A stretch of 50,961 nt of DNA from a virus, in IMG/VR virus record IMGVR_UViG_3300041809_000337, positions 1 through 50,961 of that record. One strand, 5' to 3'. The notes under the pieces are model-generated. The model made no database searches and was not told the DNA's origin. It saw only the letters and a program-made list of their open reading frames with translations. Of the stretch, positions 16,243 to 23,544 are shown in pieces. The stretch's first letter is position 1. Each line of letters opens with the position of its first letter. Both the position numbers and the translations under genes were made by a program.

Positions 16243-17003
16243 CTTAGCTCCTTTAAGTCTTTAGCTAGCTTGAGCATGTAAGCATTAATCTTTTTGGTTA
16301 AGGCGTCATTGGCGGCATAGGTGGCATCGGTGGCATCGGTGGCATAGGTGGCGGCATAGGCGGCGGCATGGGTGGCGGCATTGGTGGCATTGGTGGCGGC
16401 ATTGGTGGCGGCATAGGCGGCATAGGCGGCATTGGCGGCGGCATAGGCGGCATCGGCGGCATAGATGGTGGCATTGGCGGTGGCATTGGCGGTGGCATTG
16501 GAGGCGGCATAGGCGTTATAGGTGGCATAGGCGGCATTGGCGGCGGCATAGGCGGCATTGGCGGCGGCATCGGCGGCATAGGCGTTAGCCTTAGTCGGCT
16601 TCTTTAGATATTTCTTAGCCGCCTCGATTGCATTTCTTGGTCGCTTATCATTAGGGTATTGCTTTTCGTAAATGTCAATGACTAGCTCGGCGGCGTAAAC
16701 CGCCAACTTGACCGAAGTTATCTTATCCCACTCCCACGCCTGAACTATCCGCATTTTCTGATGACAGTGCTTATCATTTTCAGCGTCTTTGTCTTTTTTA
16801 CCGGCAACTTCAACCTTAGCCAGGACTGTTCCGCTCACATACGAAAAGGCTTGGTAAATCTTATCCGAACAGTGTAAGCCGTTGTGACAGCACCTTATCT
16901 TGCCCTTAACCTCTTGCCATTCGTTTATACGCCAAGTAACATTACCAGAGCGTGACACAATCTTCTTGCGATGGAGGTCTAGGAATTTGTAATAAGTTTT
17001 CAC
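16239..17003 (-). CDS. Protein with N-terminal globular domain and Ala/Tyr/Asn repeat tail
   Basis: Residues 1-135 of this 254-aa protein are globular, with several Cys/His (CCHNGLHCSD) and aromatic residues. The segment WRINEWQEVKGKIRCCHNGL resembles the start of small domains found in phage proteins of unknown function. Residues about 138-237 are a low-complexity run of Ala with Tyr, Asn, Thr and Asp every third or fourth residue. The last 17 residues are a Lys/Leu-rich helix. It parallels the Ala-Arg-Trp-Asp repeat protein encoded 3 kb downstream. Confidence 0.7.
   Translation of the reverse strand: MKTYYKFLDLHRKKIVSRSGNVTWRINEWQEVKGKIRCCHNGLHCSDKIYQAFSYVSGTVLAKVEVAGKKDKDAENDKHCHQKMRIVQAWEWDKITSVKLAVYAAELVIDIYEKQYPNDKRPRNAIEAAKKYLKKPTKANAYAADAAANAAYAAANAAYATYNAYAASNATANATANATIYAADAAYAAANAAYAAYAATNAATNATNAATHAAAYAATYATDATDATYAANDALTKKINAYMLKLAKDLKELR
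16303..16590. repeat. GGC/GGY-AT(A/T) short tandem repeat in the Ala/Tyr/Asn tail
   Basis: The plus strand reads as imperfect 6- and 9-bp units (GGCGGCATA, GGTGGCATT and similar) for about 290 bp. The unit keeps the reading frame, so length changes would alter only the protein tail. Open frames coding Met-Pro-Pro or Gly-Gly-Ile repeats here are shadows. Confidence 0.85.
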
Positions 17004-17299
17004 TTTAACTCCTTATTAGTTATGGGGGCGGTATTATCTATTATTTTTTTGGGTATTCGTTCAACCATGCCATAATGTTCGCCGAATTGTTCTGTCTTGG
17101 GGCTGTATCGCCCAGCCAACACCACGCATAAATCGTCTTCATAAACTCGCCACCCCACGCTTGTAACTTTATATGCTTCGTCTTTAGCAAAACTCGTTAA
17201 CTCATCTGTATCATGCCAACTACCGGCTACGTTTTGGACATCAACCCAATCAACCTTTACTATCGGGGGATAATCGACCCTACCAATATCACTTGCCAT
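17000..17299 (-). CDS. Hypothetical early protein (99 aa)
   Basis: This 99-aa product is acidic in the middle and beta-rich, with several Trp and Tyr residues (SVGWRVYEDDLCVVLAGRY). It looks like a small soluble fold. It overlaps both neighbours by a few bases. No family is recognised. Confidence 0.6.
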   Translation of the reverse strand: MASDIGRVDYPPIVKVDWVDVQNVAGSWHDTDELTSFAKDEAYKVTSVGWRVYEDDLCVVLAGRYSPKTEQFGEHYGMVERIPKKIIDNTAPITNKELK

Positions 17300-17540
17300 G
17301 ATTAGACTCCCCTAGGTGTTTTTCCCACCCATCATATTTTAATTCAGTTCTGGTATGAATTTTGCCGTCTAACCCTTCATAGTCTTCTGTCTTGGTGGGT
17401 GGGTTAAAGTAATAATCAGAGTTACCGACCTTGATAACTACTGCCTTGCCGCTGTCTAAAATTACGGCGACTGCCCCATTCCTAAACAATTGATTGAGCA
17501 TATCCAACTTACCAATGGCTTTTATACTATCAGGGTTCAT
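17289..17540 (-). CDS. Hypothetical early protein (83 aa)
   Basis: I use ATG 17540 (MNPDSIKAIGK), which overlaps the previous stop; an extended start at 17564 would overlap the upstream gene needlessly. The product has a helical N-terminus and a beta-rich middle (AVILDSGKAVVIKVG). Function unknown. Confidence 0.6.
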   Translation of the reverse strand: MNPDSIKAIGKLDMLNQLFRNGAVAVILDSGKAVVIKVGNSDYYFNPPTKTEDYEGLDGKIHTRTELKYDGWEKHLGESNHGK

Positions 17541-17907
17541 TGTGATTATCCTCTCCCTCAGCATTGGGGTTAGACTTTAATTGTTTGATACGAGCTTCTA
17601 TCCACTTAAGTTCAATATCTTTAATCATAAAAATGGATAACATCAAAGAAGATTTAATATGTTCTTTATACTTCTCAGCTTCGTCAATCCTACCTTTAAC
17701 TACTTCTTCAGCAAGTACCTGTTCAAAGTTAGCTTCATGTAATTTATGGAGTTCGTTATTAGCTTTTACTGCTTCAACCTCACGCCTATTACAATAATCA
17801 TTGATGGCTTGTTTGGCTTCTTGCCGGTAGGAAATAACCTCACTATCGTGGATATCTAGTTGGTCTAATAGTTTTTCTAGCTCATCATTTGAAGTATCTT
17901 TAGTCAT
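17530..17907 (-). CDS. Coiled-coil hypothetical protein (125 aa)
   Basis: Nearly the whole protein is predicted helical with charged heptads (residues 5-115), rich in Glu, Lys, Ile and Leu. Only one Cys is present. ATG overlaps the upstream stop (ATGA). It could be a small structural or scaffold-like protein of the early operon; nothing more specific is visible. Confidence 0.65.
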   Translation of the reverse strand: MTKDTSNDELEKLLDQLDIHDSEVISYRQEAKQAINDYCNRREVEAVKANNELHKLHEANFEQVLAEEVVKGRIDEAEKYKEHIKSSLMLSIFMIKDIELKWIEARIKQLKSNPNAEGEDNHNEP

Positions 17908-18071
17908 GGAGTGGGTGAGGAAGTATCCTCACAACTCCTCTCCTCGAACAATTTGTCGAACTCATCGGTCAGGTAAGTAGGGAAGTCTTCTATCTCTACC
18001 TCTTGAAGTTCTAACAGAGCTTTAGCTATCTCTAGTTCTTTTTGCACTTCTATGAGTTGGTCTTCATTCAT
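17904..18071 (-). CDS. Small acidic protein, first gene of the leftward operon
   Basis: This 55-aa product is acidic, with a helical first half and a Ser/Thr/Pro tail. It is the first gene after the promoter at 18083-18112. The ATG lies only 12 bases from the -10 element and no Shine-Dalgarno precedes it, so the mRNA may be nearly leaderless. Its stop overlaps the next start. Confidence 0.6.
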   Translation of the reverse strand: MNEDQLIEVQKELEIAKALLELQEVEIEDFPTYLTDEFDKLFEERSCEDTSSPTP

Positions 18072-18082
18072 GTCTTTAGTCT

Positions 18083-18112
18083 AGCATAGCTGTTCAGTAA
18101 TGTCCAGTGTAA
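18083..18112 (-). promoter_or_regulatory. Sigma-70-type promoter of the long leftward operon
   Basis: Reading the minus strand, TTACAC (18112-18107) is followed after 18 nt by TATGCT (18088-18083). The predicted start is near 18076, about five bases before the first ATG. The -35 is imperfect, so this is a moderate call. Confidence 0.45.
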
Positions 18113-18133
18113 CATAAATGCCTTGTGATAACT

Positions 18134-18142
18134 TGTGGATAA
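18134..18142 (-). other. Perfect DnaA box (intergenic)
   Basis: The minus strand reads TTATCCACA, the consensus DnaA box, in the non-coding gap upstream of the leftward operon. A second intergenic copy lies at 20015-20023. Whether DnaA acts here is unknown. Confidence 0.4.
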
Positions 18143-18151
18143 GTCGGGGTA

Positions 18152-18182
18152 TAAAAGAAAAGCCCCCTATTGCTAGGGGACT
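18152..18182 (-). terminator. Rho-independent terminator for leftward transcripts
   Basis: On the minus strand a hairpin (AGTCCCCTA / TAGGGGGCT, 4-nt loop) is followed by TTTTCTTTTA. It would end leftward RNA coming from beyond 18182 just before the promoter of the next leftward operon. Confidence 0.75.
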
Positions 18183-18196
18183 AAGCTTACGACGGC

Positions 18197-18229
18197 TTGA
18201 CAACATACTAACACGTGGATTATTATAAT
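18197..18229 (+). promoter_or_regulatory. Candidate promoter for a rightward non-coding RNA
   Basis: A perfect -35 TTGACA (18197-18202) is followed by TATTAT after 18 nt, or TATAAT after 21 nt. No gene of meaningful size follows on this strand; a series of strong hairpins does. The CTAACACGTG repeat lies in the spacer. Confidence 0.45.
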
Positions 18230-18233
18230 GTCA

Positions 18234-18510
18234 ACTCTAGGCAGGCTCACGACGGCCACCAGGGGAGTATAAAGAACCTGGTACACAGCTCGAAAGAGCC
18301 CACAAGTCGGACAGAGGCTAGGCGTATGGCCAGTGATACGCCCACAGTGCATGGTCTGCAAGCTCATTAACAAATTTAGATTGTCACAAATATTGTTACT
18401 AGTCTTGTTAGATAAACAATAAAGACAACCTAACATTTAGCGCACCCATGCATAGTGGGCGAGTTGTGAGGTTGCCTACACCTAGAGGGTTATTAAAAGA
18501 ATAGGCTTAT
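18234..18510. ncRNA. Candidate structured non-coding RNA
   Basis: This 280-nt non-coding stretch contains five drawable hairpins: ACCAGG/CCTGGT (18258-18282), GCTC-GAAA-GAGC with a GNRA loop on the plus strand (18288-18299), GGCGTAT/ATACGCC (18321-18342), CGCACCCA/TGGGCG (18441-18461), and an outer 9-bp stem AGACAACCT/AGGTTGCCT (18423-18477) enclosing the last one. The plus strand has a consensus promoter and the GNRA loop. The minus strand has the T-rich terminator at 18152, and the outer stem gains a G-U pair there. No known RNA family is recognised and the strand is undecided. Confidence 0.4.
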
Positions 18511-18521
18511 TTGACGTGTAT

Positions 18522-18551
18522 TAAAAAAGCCCGGCAGCATAACTACCGGGC
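18522..18551 (-). terminator. Rho-independent terminator of the short leftward operon
   Basis: On the minus strand the stem GCCCGG (18551-18546) pairs with CCGGGC (18534-18529) over an 11-nt loop and is followed by TTTTTT. It ends the operon of genes 19832 to 18620. Confidence 0.8.
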
Positions 18552-18619
18552 AAGTTCAGAATGATGGGTTCCGCTGGATGGCCTTGTAACCATGGTGCCG
18601 AACCCACTACATTATACAT

Positions 18620-18712
18620 TCAGAACATAACAAATATAAACGCACCCAGTAAGTATAGAAATATCCCAAAGCCTAAGACTTCAAGAACATCTATCCATAG
18701 CTTGTCTTTCAT
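18620..18712 (-). CDS. Tiny single-pass membrane protein (30 aa)
   Basis: ATG 18712 follows AAAGGAAATAAAA, a good ribosome site. The 30-aa product has a charged N-terminus (MKDKLWID) and then one continuous hydrophobic helix with no charge. It is the last gene before the terminator at 18522. Small phage membrane peptides often modulate host proteins; the function here is unknown. Confidence 0.6.
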   Translation of the reverse strand: MKDKLWIDVLEVLGFGIFLYLLGAFIFVMF

Positions 18713-18982
18713 TTTTATTTCCTTTATTTATTATTTATTACAATTCTACAACATTATATTAATGGGTTCGATTTACACTAGACCGACGGCCAGTATTGTT
18801 ACGCAGGCAAGACCTGCCGCAAATCACCCTGACCCGTCCCTCCAGTACAAACCAACCCACTCCATTAAACACTTCATTAGTAACAGTACCTAACACGTGT
18901 ATAGGTGGTTGGCTGTAGGCATGCGGCCTCATTTAAACCGTCGCAACTGCATTACTGCTGTAGTTGAAGGTCACCAACACCA
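18713..18982. other. Non-coding gap in the short leftward operon
   Basis: I see no credible gene in this 270-bp stretch. It holds a hairpin (GCAGG-CAAGA-CCTGC, 18803-18817) and one copy of the CTAACACGTG repeat (18890-18899). Confidence 0.5.
18890..18899. repeat. CTAACACGTG repeat, second of three copies
   Basis: Exact 10-mers occur at 18208-18217, 18890-18899 and 19196-19205, all intergenic and within 1 kb. The core CACGTG is palindromic, as in many operator half-site pairs. Confidence 0.5.
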
Positions 18983-19153
18983 TTATTCTACTACTTGGAA
19001 CTTACGGGCCCACCAGATTTCTCGGCTGCCCATTTCGTTTCGTGCTTCTTCTATTGCTTCTCGCCAATCGTGTCCGGAACAAAGTAATACTTGTGGTTCC
19101 CAGAACCCGAATTGCTCATACTGAACTTCACAGGTTACAATAAAGTGTTTCAT
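18983..19153 (-). CDS. Small hypothetical protein (56 aa)
   Basis: ATG 19153 follows GAAAGGTG. The product starts MKHFIVTCEVQYEQFGFWEP and is a compact mix of aromatic and charged residues with a helical middle (WREAIEEARNEM). Two cysteines are present. It has the look of a small folded host-takeover or regulatory protein. No family is recognised. Confidence 0.65.
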   Translation of the reverse strand: MKHFIVTCEVQYEQFGFWEPQVLLCSGHDWREAIEEARNEMGSREIWWARKFQVVE

Positions 19154-19256
19154 GATTTTACACCTTTCATGATTGTTATATAATATTGCGAACCCCTAAC
19201 ACGTGCTAAACACTGTTACTAATTGATAGGCACATCACAGACTAGCGGTTAATTAA

Positions 19257-19595
19257 TTAAGCGTAAACTTGGCTATTTACTAACTTTTGTATCTCACGGG
19301 CTAGCAAATGCTTGTATAAGTCCCATACTTGCTGATTGCTATATTTCTTATTCTCTGGATTAATACCAAGTGAATTTAAGAAATCTTCTTGCTCTTGGTA
19401 ATAGATTAAAAATGTACCACCTTCAACCAAATGTAGGCCGGTCATATAATTATTCTCGTTACCGATTCGCATTGAATTGATTTGCTCTGTTAAATTAGCA
19501 GTAGAATTGTCGTTATTCCATCCCATATCAGATGTAAAATAACTCAAAACATGTTCTTGCACTTTAGCAATGACTTGCTTGTTGTCCGTTCTCAT
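19257..19595 (-). CDS. Hypothetical early protein (112 aa)
   Basis: This 112-aa product has helical termini and a beta-rich middle (NNYMTGLHLVEGGTFLIYYQEQEDFL). It starts three bases after the stop of its upstream neighbour. Base composition is AT-rich compared with the structural genes. Function unknown. Confidence 0.65.
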   Translation of the reverse strand: MRTDNKQVIAKVQEHVLSYFTSDMGWNNDNSTANLTEQINSMRIGNENNYMTGLHLVEGGTFLIYYQEQEDFLNSLGINPENKKYSNQQVWDLYKHLLAREIQKLVNSQVYA

Positions 19596-19598
19596 ATT

Positions 19599-19832
19599 TT
19601 ATATCCAATCCTTAGGGAAGGTTTTACTCCAGTTTATGCCTAGATAATCAGCGTAAGCTTTTGCATAGCCTTCCGTAATAGCTAAATCAGCACCATGATT
19701 AGTAACCCATACATAAGATTGTAAATCTTTAATTTTATCTTCGTACCACTGTTTAACAGTAGTCTTATTTGGCTTGAATTGATTCAAGTGGCTGCTCATA
19801 CCATTGTAAAAGTATTTAGTCAGAGTTTTCAT
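19599..19832 (-). CDS. Hypothetical early protein (77 aa), first gene of the short leftward operon
   Basis: An AGAAAGGAT ribosome site precedes ATG 19832. The 77-aa product is basic at the N-terminus and rich in Tyr, Trp and Lys. It is the first gene downstream of the near-perfect promoter at 19965-19993. The family is not recognised. Confidence 0.65.
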   Translation of the reverse strand: MKTLTKYFYNGMSSHLNQFKPNKTTVKQWYEDKIKDLQSYVWVTNHGADLAITEGYAKAYADYLGINWSKTFPKDWI

Positions 19833-19861
19833 AGTGTTTAATCCTTTCTGTGAAACTTATT

Positions 19862-19879
19862 GATAACTTAATTGTTATC
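19862..19879. promoter_or_regulatory. Inverted repeat, possible operator
   Basis: GATAAC-TTAATT-GTTATC is a perfect 6-bp inverted repeat with a 6-bp spacer. It lies in the leader of the short leftward operon, between its promoter and first gene. It could be an operator or an RNA hairpin. Confidence 0.45.
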
Positions 19880-19964
19880 TTAATAAGCCCTTACTGATGC
19901 TTTACCGTGATTGATTTGTGAAGTTTCAAGTTAAGTAATATCTTTTTGGCTTAACCTAACCTCT

Positions 19965-19993
19965 ATTGTATGCTCACATAACGGCTATGTCAA
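19965..19993 (-). promoter_or_regulatory. Strong sigma-70-type promoter, short leftward operon
   Basis: On the minus strand TTGACA (19993-19988) and TACAAT (19970-19965) are separated by exactly 17 nt. The start would be near 19958, leaving a leader of about 125 nt that contains the GATAAC inverted repeat. Confidence 0.75.
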
Positions 19994-20320
19994 TACCCAT
20001 TATTAAAGATTATCTGTGGATAACTTAATATTTTACGACAGGCCATTTACAAGCCGCACCCACCCATTACAACCTTTAAACACTAAAATATACTACTTAA
20101 AGCCTAGAAGCGGTTTAAAATGCTTTAAAATGCGTCTAACGAGTTACCAGACTGAGTTACAACCTTGACATACTTACGCCCACTCAAAACGCACCCAACC
20201 CAATACATTAAAAGATGTACTAAAGTCTTAGGTTTATTCAATTGATTGTTTTTATAGTAGATTGTATTTTTATTCATAGCATTATCATAATATCACATAT
20301 TCATTTATAAGTCAATGATT
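19994..20320. other. Divergent non-coding control region with DnaA box and short repeats
   Basis: No gene fits here. The region is AT-rich and contains a perfect DnaA box (TTATCCACA on the minus strand, 20015-20023), a tandem pair TTTAAAATGC (20115-20134) and a GAGTTAC pair (about 20140-20160). It separates the leftward and rightward transcription blocks, so it is the best place to look for an origin. Confidence 0.4.
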
Positions 20321-20321
20321 A

Positions 20322-20330
20322 TGTTATAGT
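20322..20330 (+). promoter_or_regulatory. Extended -10 promoter of terS, possibly leaderless
   Basis: TG-T-TATAGT forms an extended -10 within the 10-mer ATGTTATAGT, which is repeated at 8722. A start 6-7 nt downstream would coincide with the terS ATG at 20337, so the mRNA may have no leader. Confidence 0.45.
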
Positions 20331-20336
20331 TGATTT

Positions 20337-20795
20337 ATGGTTGAGTTATCTGAGAAGCAAGAGAAATTGATCGAGCTTAAGTCACAAGGCATGAAAAATA
20401 AGGATATAGCCGCCATATTATATCCTGAGGCCACAGAACACGCCGGGGCGGTGATTATATCACGTGAGTTACAAAAACCCCACGTCGCAAAATACGTCCA
20501 ACAGGGAAGAGACGCAATACTAAAGAAATATGATATCAATTGGAATACAATAATCGCCAAACTTGTGATCATGTTAAACGCAGAGAAGACAGACGGTTTA
20601 ACCGGTGAGATCAAGCCGGATTATGTCTTGCAACTCCAGGTTATCAAGACAATCCTACCCATGCTTGACAAGGCCAACCCACAACAAAACCCCATTAAAA
20701 ACTATCCAGAACTACAAAGAGCTTTAGACAAAGGGAATGAGGTTGAATTACAAAGACTTGTTTTCAAGAAAAACGAACCCATAACAAACCCATAA
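20337..20795 (+). CDS. terS: Terminase small subunit-like protein
   Basis: This 152-aa protein begins with a helix-turn-helix-like segment (MVELSEKQEKLIELKSQGMKNKDIAAILYPEA), the DNA-recognition part expected of small terminase subunits. A helical central domain follows (GRDAILKKYDINWNTIIAKLVIML), then a basic tail. It is the first rightward gene and lies 1.2 kb before terL. The small subunit selects phage DNA and regulates the large-subunit motor. The family is variable, so the call rests on domain order and context. Confidence 0.7.
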   Translation: MVELSEKQEKLIELKSQGMKNKDIAAILYPEATEHAGAVIISRELQKPHVAKYVQQGRDAILKKYDINWNTIIAKLVIMLNAEKTDGLTGEIKPDYVLQLQVIKTILPMLDKANPQQNPIKNYPELQRALDKGNEVELQRLVFKKNEPITNP

Positions 20796-21273
20796 CAAAT
20801 ACTTAAACAACTCATAATATAGACAAGTAAGAACAGATAAAAACTAACGAATACGGAACAGACAAGCAGACAACAGACTGGACTAGACAAAGCTTAAGCA
20901 TTTACAGCCCTTTTAAGCCTTTTTAATCTGTTAAGTTGTATCAATCATCAACTATAGAACTAACTATACAGTCGCACATTACACATTGTACATTACACAT
21001 TGCACATTGTACGACCTAACTAACAGATACAGCCAACTCACTACATACATATACATATATACACACTATATATAGCGTACACATAACATATTAAGATATT
21101 ATATTAACCAACTTGCTAGGTTGACAATCAACAAGATTAACAGATACAGCTTGCCTAGTTGAGTGCTACACACCGTCATGTAATCTACACACTATATATA
21201 CATATATTAATCAGACAGTCCGATTCACCCAGTCAGATTCTTCTCTCGCTGGCTAGAAAAAAATTTATCTCTA
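20796..21273. other. AT-rich non-coding spacer with short repeats
   Basis: I see no gene on either strand in this 480-bp gap. It holds overlapping repeats of ACATTACAC/ACATTGTAC (20977-21011), two AACAGATACAGC copies (about 21024 and 21140), two ACACACTATATATA copies (about 21060 and 21187) and a GTTGA-CAA-TCAAC inverted repeat (about 21119). Position between terS and terL would suit a packaging (pac/cos) site or an origin; neither is shown. Confidence 0.45.
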
Positions 21274-21302
21274 TTGACAATGTATAATGTATAAGGTACA
21301 AT
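21274..21302 (+). promoter_or_regulatory. Strong sigma-70-type promoter upstream of the terL region
   Basis: TTGACA (21274-21279) and TACAAT (21297-21302) are separated by exactly 17 nt. The start would be near 21309, and an AAGG ribosome site precedes ATG 21325. Confidence 0.75.
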
Positions 21303-21324
21303 GTATACATTAAAGGTATAAGGT

Positions 21325-21606
21325 ATGATTCAAATAACAGCCTATCTTAAAGATGAAGAAGATTTAAAGATATGGAAGAAGGTGGAGAACAAGTCAGCCT
21401 TCCTGCACAATACATTACAAGGTATACATGGTAATGTACAAGGTAGTAAACCAGTCAGAATTGATACTGTTCCTGAAGCTGAAGAAGCTGTCAAACAATT
21501 AAAGCAAGGAAAGAAAGTTAAGGACATGCATACTTGTCCTAATGGTCATTTGGTCCCAGAAGGTAGTACTAAATGTATGGCGAAAGGTTGTAAGTATAAT
21601 GGATGA
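21325..21606 (+). CDS. Small protein with C-terminal zinc ribbon
   Basis: This 93-aa product has a mixed alpha/beta N-terminal part and a C-terminal CPNGH...CMAKGC segment, two Cys pairs (with a His) fitting a rubredoxin-type zinc knuckle. It is the first gene after a strong promoter and overlaps the next gene by eight bases. Its role may be linked to packaging by location, but this is unproven. Confidence 0.65.
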   Translation: MIQITAYLKDEEDLKIWKKVENKSAFLHNTLQGIHGNVQGSKPVRIDTVPEAEEAVKQLKQGKKVKDMHTCPNGHLVPEGSTKCMAKGCKYNG

Positions 21607-21943
21607 GAGCGATAAGTTCGAATTTACGATAAAGATTGGGCCTGATGATGAGTTCAGGGGTTTGGTTGAAGCCAAATCTAAAGTTAGAAAAGTCGGTAAT
21701 GGAGATAAGGATTGGGTAGACGTTCCATTAGCTGCTGTTCCTATTATTAAAGATGGCTGGCCACCCATGCCGGATTACATGGATGGACGTCAGTACTATT
21801 TGTGGTGGAAGAACGGATTCAAGCTTCAGAACAAGGAAGGTTGGGCTGGGTTCGGTGAACCGGAAATATTTAATCCCTACCCAGAATACCCCAATGCAGT
21901 TATAGTTATGGCTGGTGCGAATAGTAGAAGGTGGGGAGCGTGA
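21599..21943 (+). CDS. Hypothetical protein upstream of terL
   Basis: I start at ATG 21599 (MDESDKFEF), which overlaps the previous gene by eight bases; the frame is open further upstream but covered by that gene. The 114-aa product is rich in Trp, Pro and Tyr with a PPMPDYMDGRQYYLWW segment. No family is recognised. Confidence 0.6.
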   Translation: MDESDKFEFTIKIGPDDEFRGLVEAKSKVRKVGNGDKDWVDVPLAAVPIIKDGWPPMPDYMDGRQYYLWWKNGFKLQNKEGWAGFGEPEIFNPYPEYPNAVIVMAGANSRRWGA

Positions 21944-21955
21944 TACACTTAAGGA

Positions 21956-23491
21956 ATGGACGCTAACCAGCTCAGTCTTATCAAGATAGCCCAGCGATGC
22001 CGGTGGGACCTGTTCTTTCTCGCTAAGTACATCCTCCATTATGATCTGATGACTGAGGATGTCCATGGGGATATGTGCAGATATGCCGAGTCCCTCTACC
22101 AAGCCCATCCTGCGGATTGGATACCGCCGGAAGAAAAAGTAGGCGAAGGGCTGGAAGACCAGTTCCATTACGGAAACTCGGATCTGATGATCCTTATGCC
22201 CAGAGGCACGTTCAAAAGTTCCGTCATCACTATCGGGTTCGCCCTCCAGTATATCCTGAACGACCCCAATGTCAGAATCCTGATAGACTCTGAGACGTTC
22301 TCCAAGAGCAAGGCGTTCCTGGCAGAGATCAAGGGACATATGGAATCCAACGAAGAGTATCGGGAAATCTTCCGGACGGTCCATGGGATTTATCCCAATG
22401 AAGGCAGGAAGAAAGAAATCCTCTGGACTGATTCACATCTGAATATCGCCTGCCGGACACGCCAGAGGAAGGAACCGACACTCTCCTGTGCCGGAATCGA
22501 CGTCACCAAGACGGGTATGCACTTCGACCTGATACTTTTCGACGACCTGCACTCCGAGACCAACGTGACGAACAAGGACCAGATCGACAAGGTCAAGGAC
22601 CACTGGAGACTGTCCTATTCCCTGCTCGACCCAGGCAAACCGATGATTATCGTCGGTACACGTTGGCACTTCGACGACCTCTACCAGATGATTCTCGATG
22701 ATTATCGGGACACGTTCAACATCCTGATAAGAAAAGCCATCCTGCCGGACGGCAAGGCGTTCTTTCCAGAGAGGCTTCCCTTGCCTGAACTGACTAAACT
22801 TAAACATAAGTTAGGTAGTGGGAATTTCAGCAAGCAGTATCTCAACGAACCTATCGACGATGAGACGGCCACGTTCAAGAGAAGGGACATGATTAAGCGT
22901 GACTGGGCGCTGGTCAAGGACAGGCCCGTCAACTGGTATCTCTCGGTCGACCCTTCCTACGCCGGTGAGTATTCAGACTACGCCGCCCTGGTCTGCGTGG
23001 GGATGGATTTCCTGCGGGAACTCTATGTGCGTCATGTCACCCGTCAGAAGATGACCTACTCGGAAATCATCGGTAAGATATTCGAGCTGAACCAGCAGTA
23101 CCAGCCCAAGATGATTATCTTAGAGACCGTCTTCGCCCAGAAATCCATCATGTACGAACTCAATAATGAGATGAAACGACGTGGGGTGTGGCTGCCCATC
23201 CAGGAAATCAAACAGCAGAGCAAGAGCAAAGAGGAACGGATTAGAGCCTTAGCTCCCTTCTACGAGTTCCACCACATCTACCACATTAAAGGTTGTCCCC
23301 AGCTGGACGAACTGGAGTACGAACTGTTACGCTTCCCGTCCGGTAAGAACGACGACACTATCGACGCCCTGGCTAACGTTCTCGGCTTTGCCCAAGCCCC
23401 TACTGCTAGGACGAAGGCGACTGAGGGTTATCCTGACGACCCCCGCCCTACTGCTTACAGACCACGCATTTCTCGCATTACGGGCTACTAG
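21956..23491 (+). CDS. terL: Terminase large subunit
   Basis: This 511-aa protein is the ATPase-nuclease motor that pumps DNA into the capsid. The ATPase domain has a Walker A-type loop MPRGTFKSS (81-89), a Walker B LILFDD (192-197) and a coupling motif GTRWHFDD (234-241). The nuclease (RNase H-like) domain starts at SVDPSYAGEYSDYAAL, with metal-binding Asp332 and Asp341, and ends with DDTIDALAN. Length is normal for the family. The gene has more G/C at third codon positions than its upstream neighbours. Its stop codon starts the recurrent spacer motif. Confidence 0.96.
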   Translation: MDANQLSLIKIAQRCRWDLFFLAKYILHYDLMTEDVHGDMCRYAESLYQAHPADWIPPEEKVGEGLEDQFHYGNSDLMILMPRGTFKSSVITIGFALQYILNDPNVRILIDSETFSKSKAFLAEIKGHMESNEEYREIFRTVHGIYPNEGRKKEILWTDSHLNIACRTRQRKEPTLSCAGIDVTKTGMHFDLILFDDLHSETNVTNKDQIDKVKDHWRLSYSLLDPGKPMIIVGTRWHFDDLYQMILDDYRDTFNILIRKAILPDGKAFFPERLPLPELTKLKHKLGSGNFSKQYLNEPIDDETATFKRRDMIKRDWALVKDRPVNWYLSVDPSYAGEYSDYAALVCVGMDFLRELYVRHVTRQKMTYSEIIGKIFELNQQYQPKMIILETVFAQKSIMYELNNEMKRRGVWLPIQEIKQQSKSKEERIRALAPFYEFHHIYHIKGCPQLDELEYELLRFPSGKNDDTIDALANVLGFAQAPTARTKATEGYPDDPRPTAYRPRISRITGY

Positions 23492-23514
23492 TGATACTAC
23501 TAGTGATACTTTTA
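23489..23514 (+). promoter_or_regulatory. Recurrent stop-codon-linked spacer motif, copy 2 (doubled)
   Basis: TAGTGATACTAC is immediately followed by TAGTGATACTTTTA, so the motif occurs twice in tandem. It begins at the terL stop and precedes the portal gene by 31 bases. Confidence 0.5.
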
Positions 23515-23544
23515 TAAAACCAAGGTCTGTGGTTAAGTCGGTAT

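Noticed and set aside
16298-16607. Met-Pro-Pro and Gly-Gly-Ile repeat frames
   Set aside because: These are shadows of the Ala/Tyr/Asn repeat in the gene at 16239-17003.
18173-18436. 87-aa minus-strand frame
   Set aside because: It overlaps the hairpin-rich segment and the terminator and has unlikely Cys-rich composition without a ribosome site.
18561-19124. Plus-strand frames of 110 and 75 aa
   Set aside because: They lie antisense to the short leftward operon genes, which have good ribosome sites.
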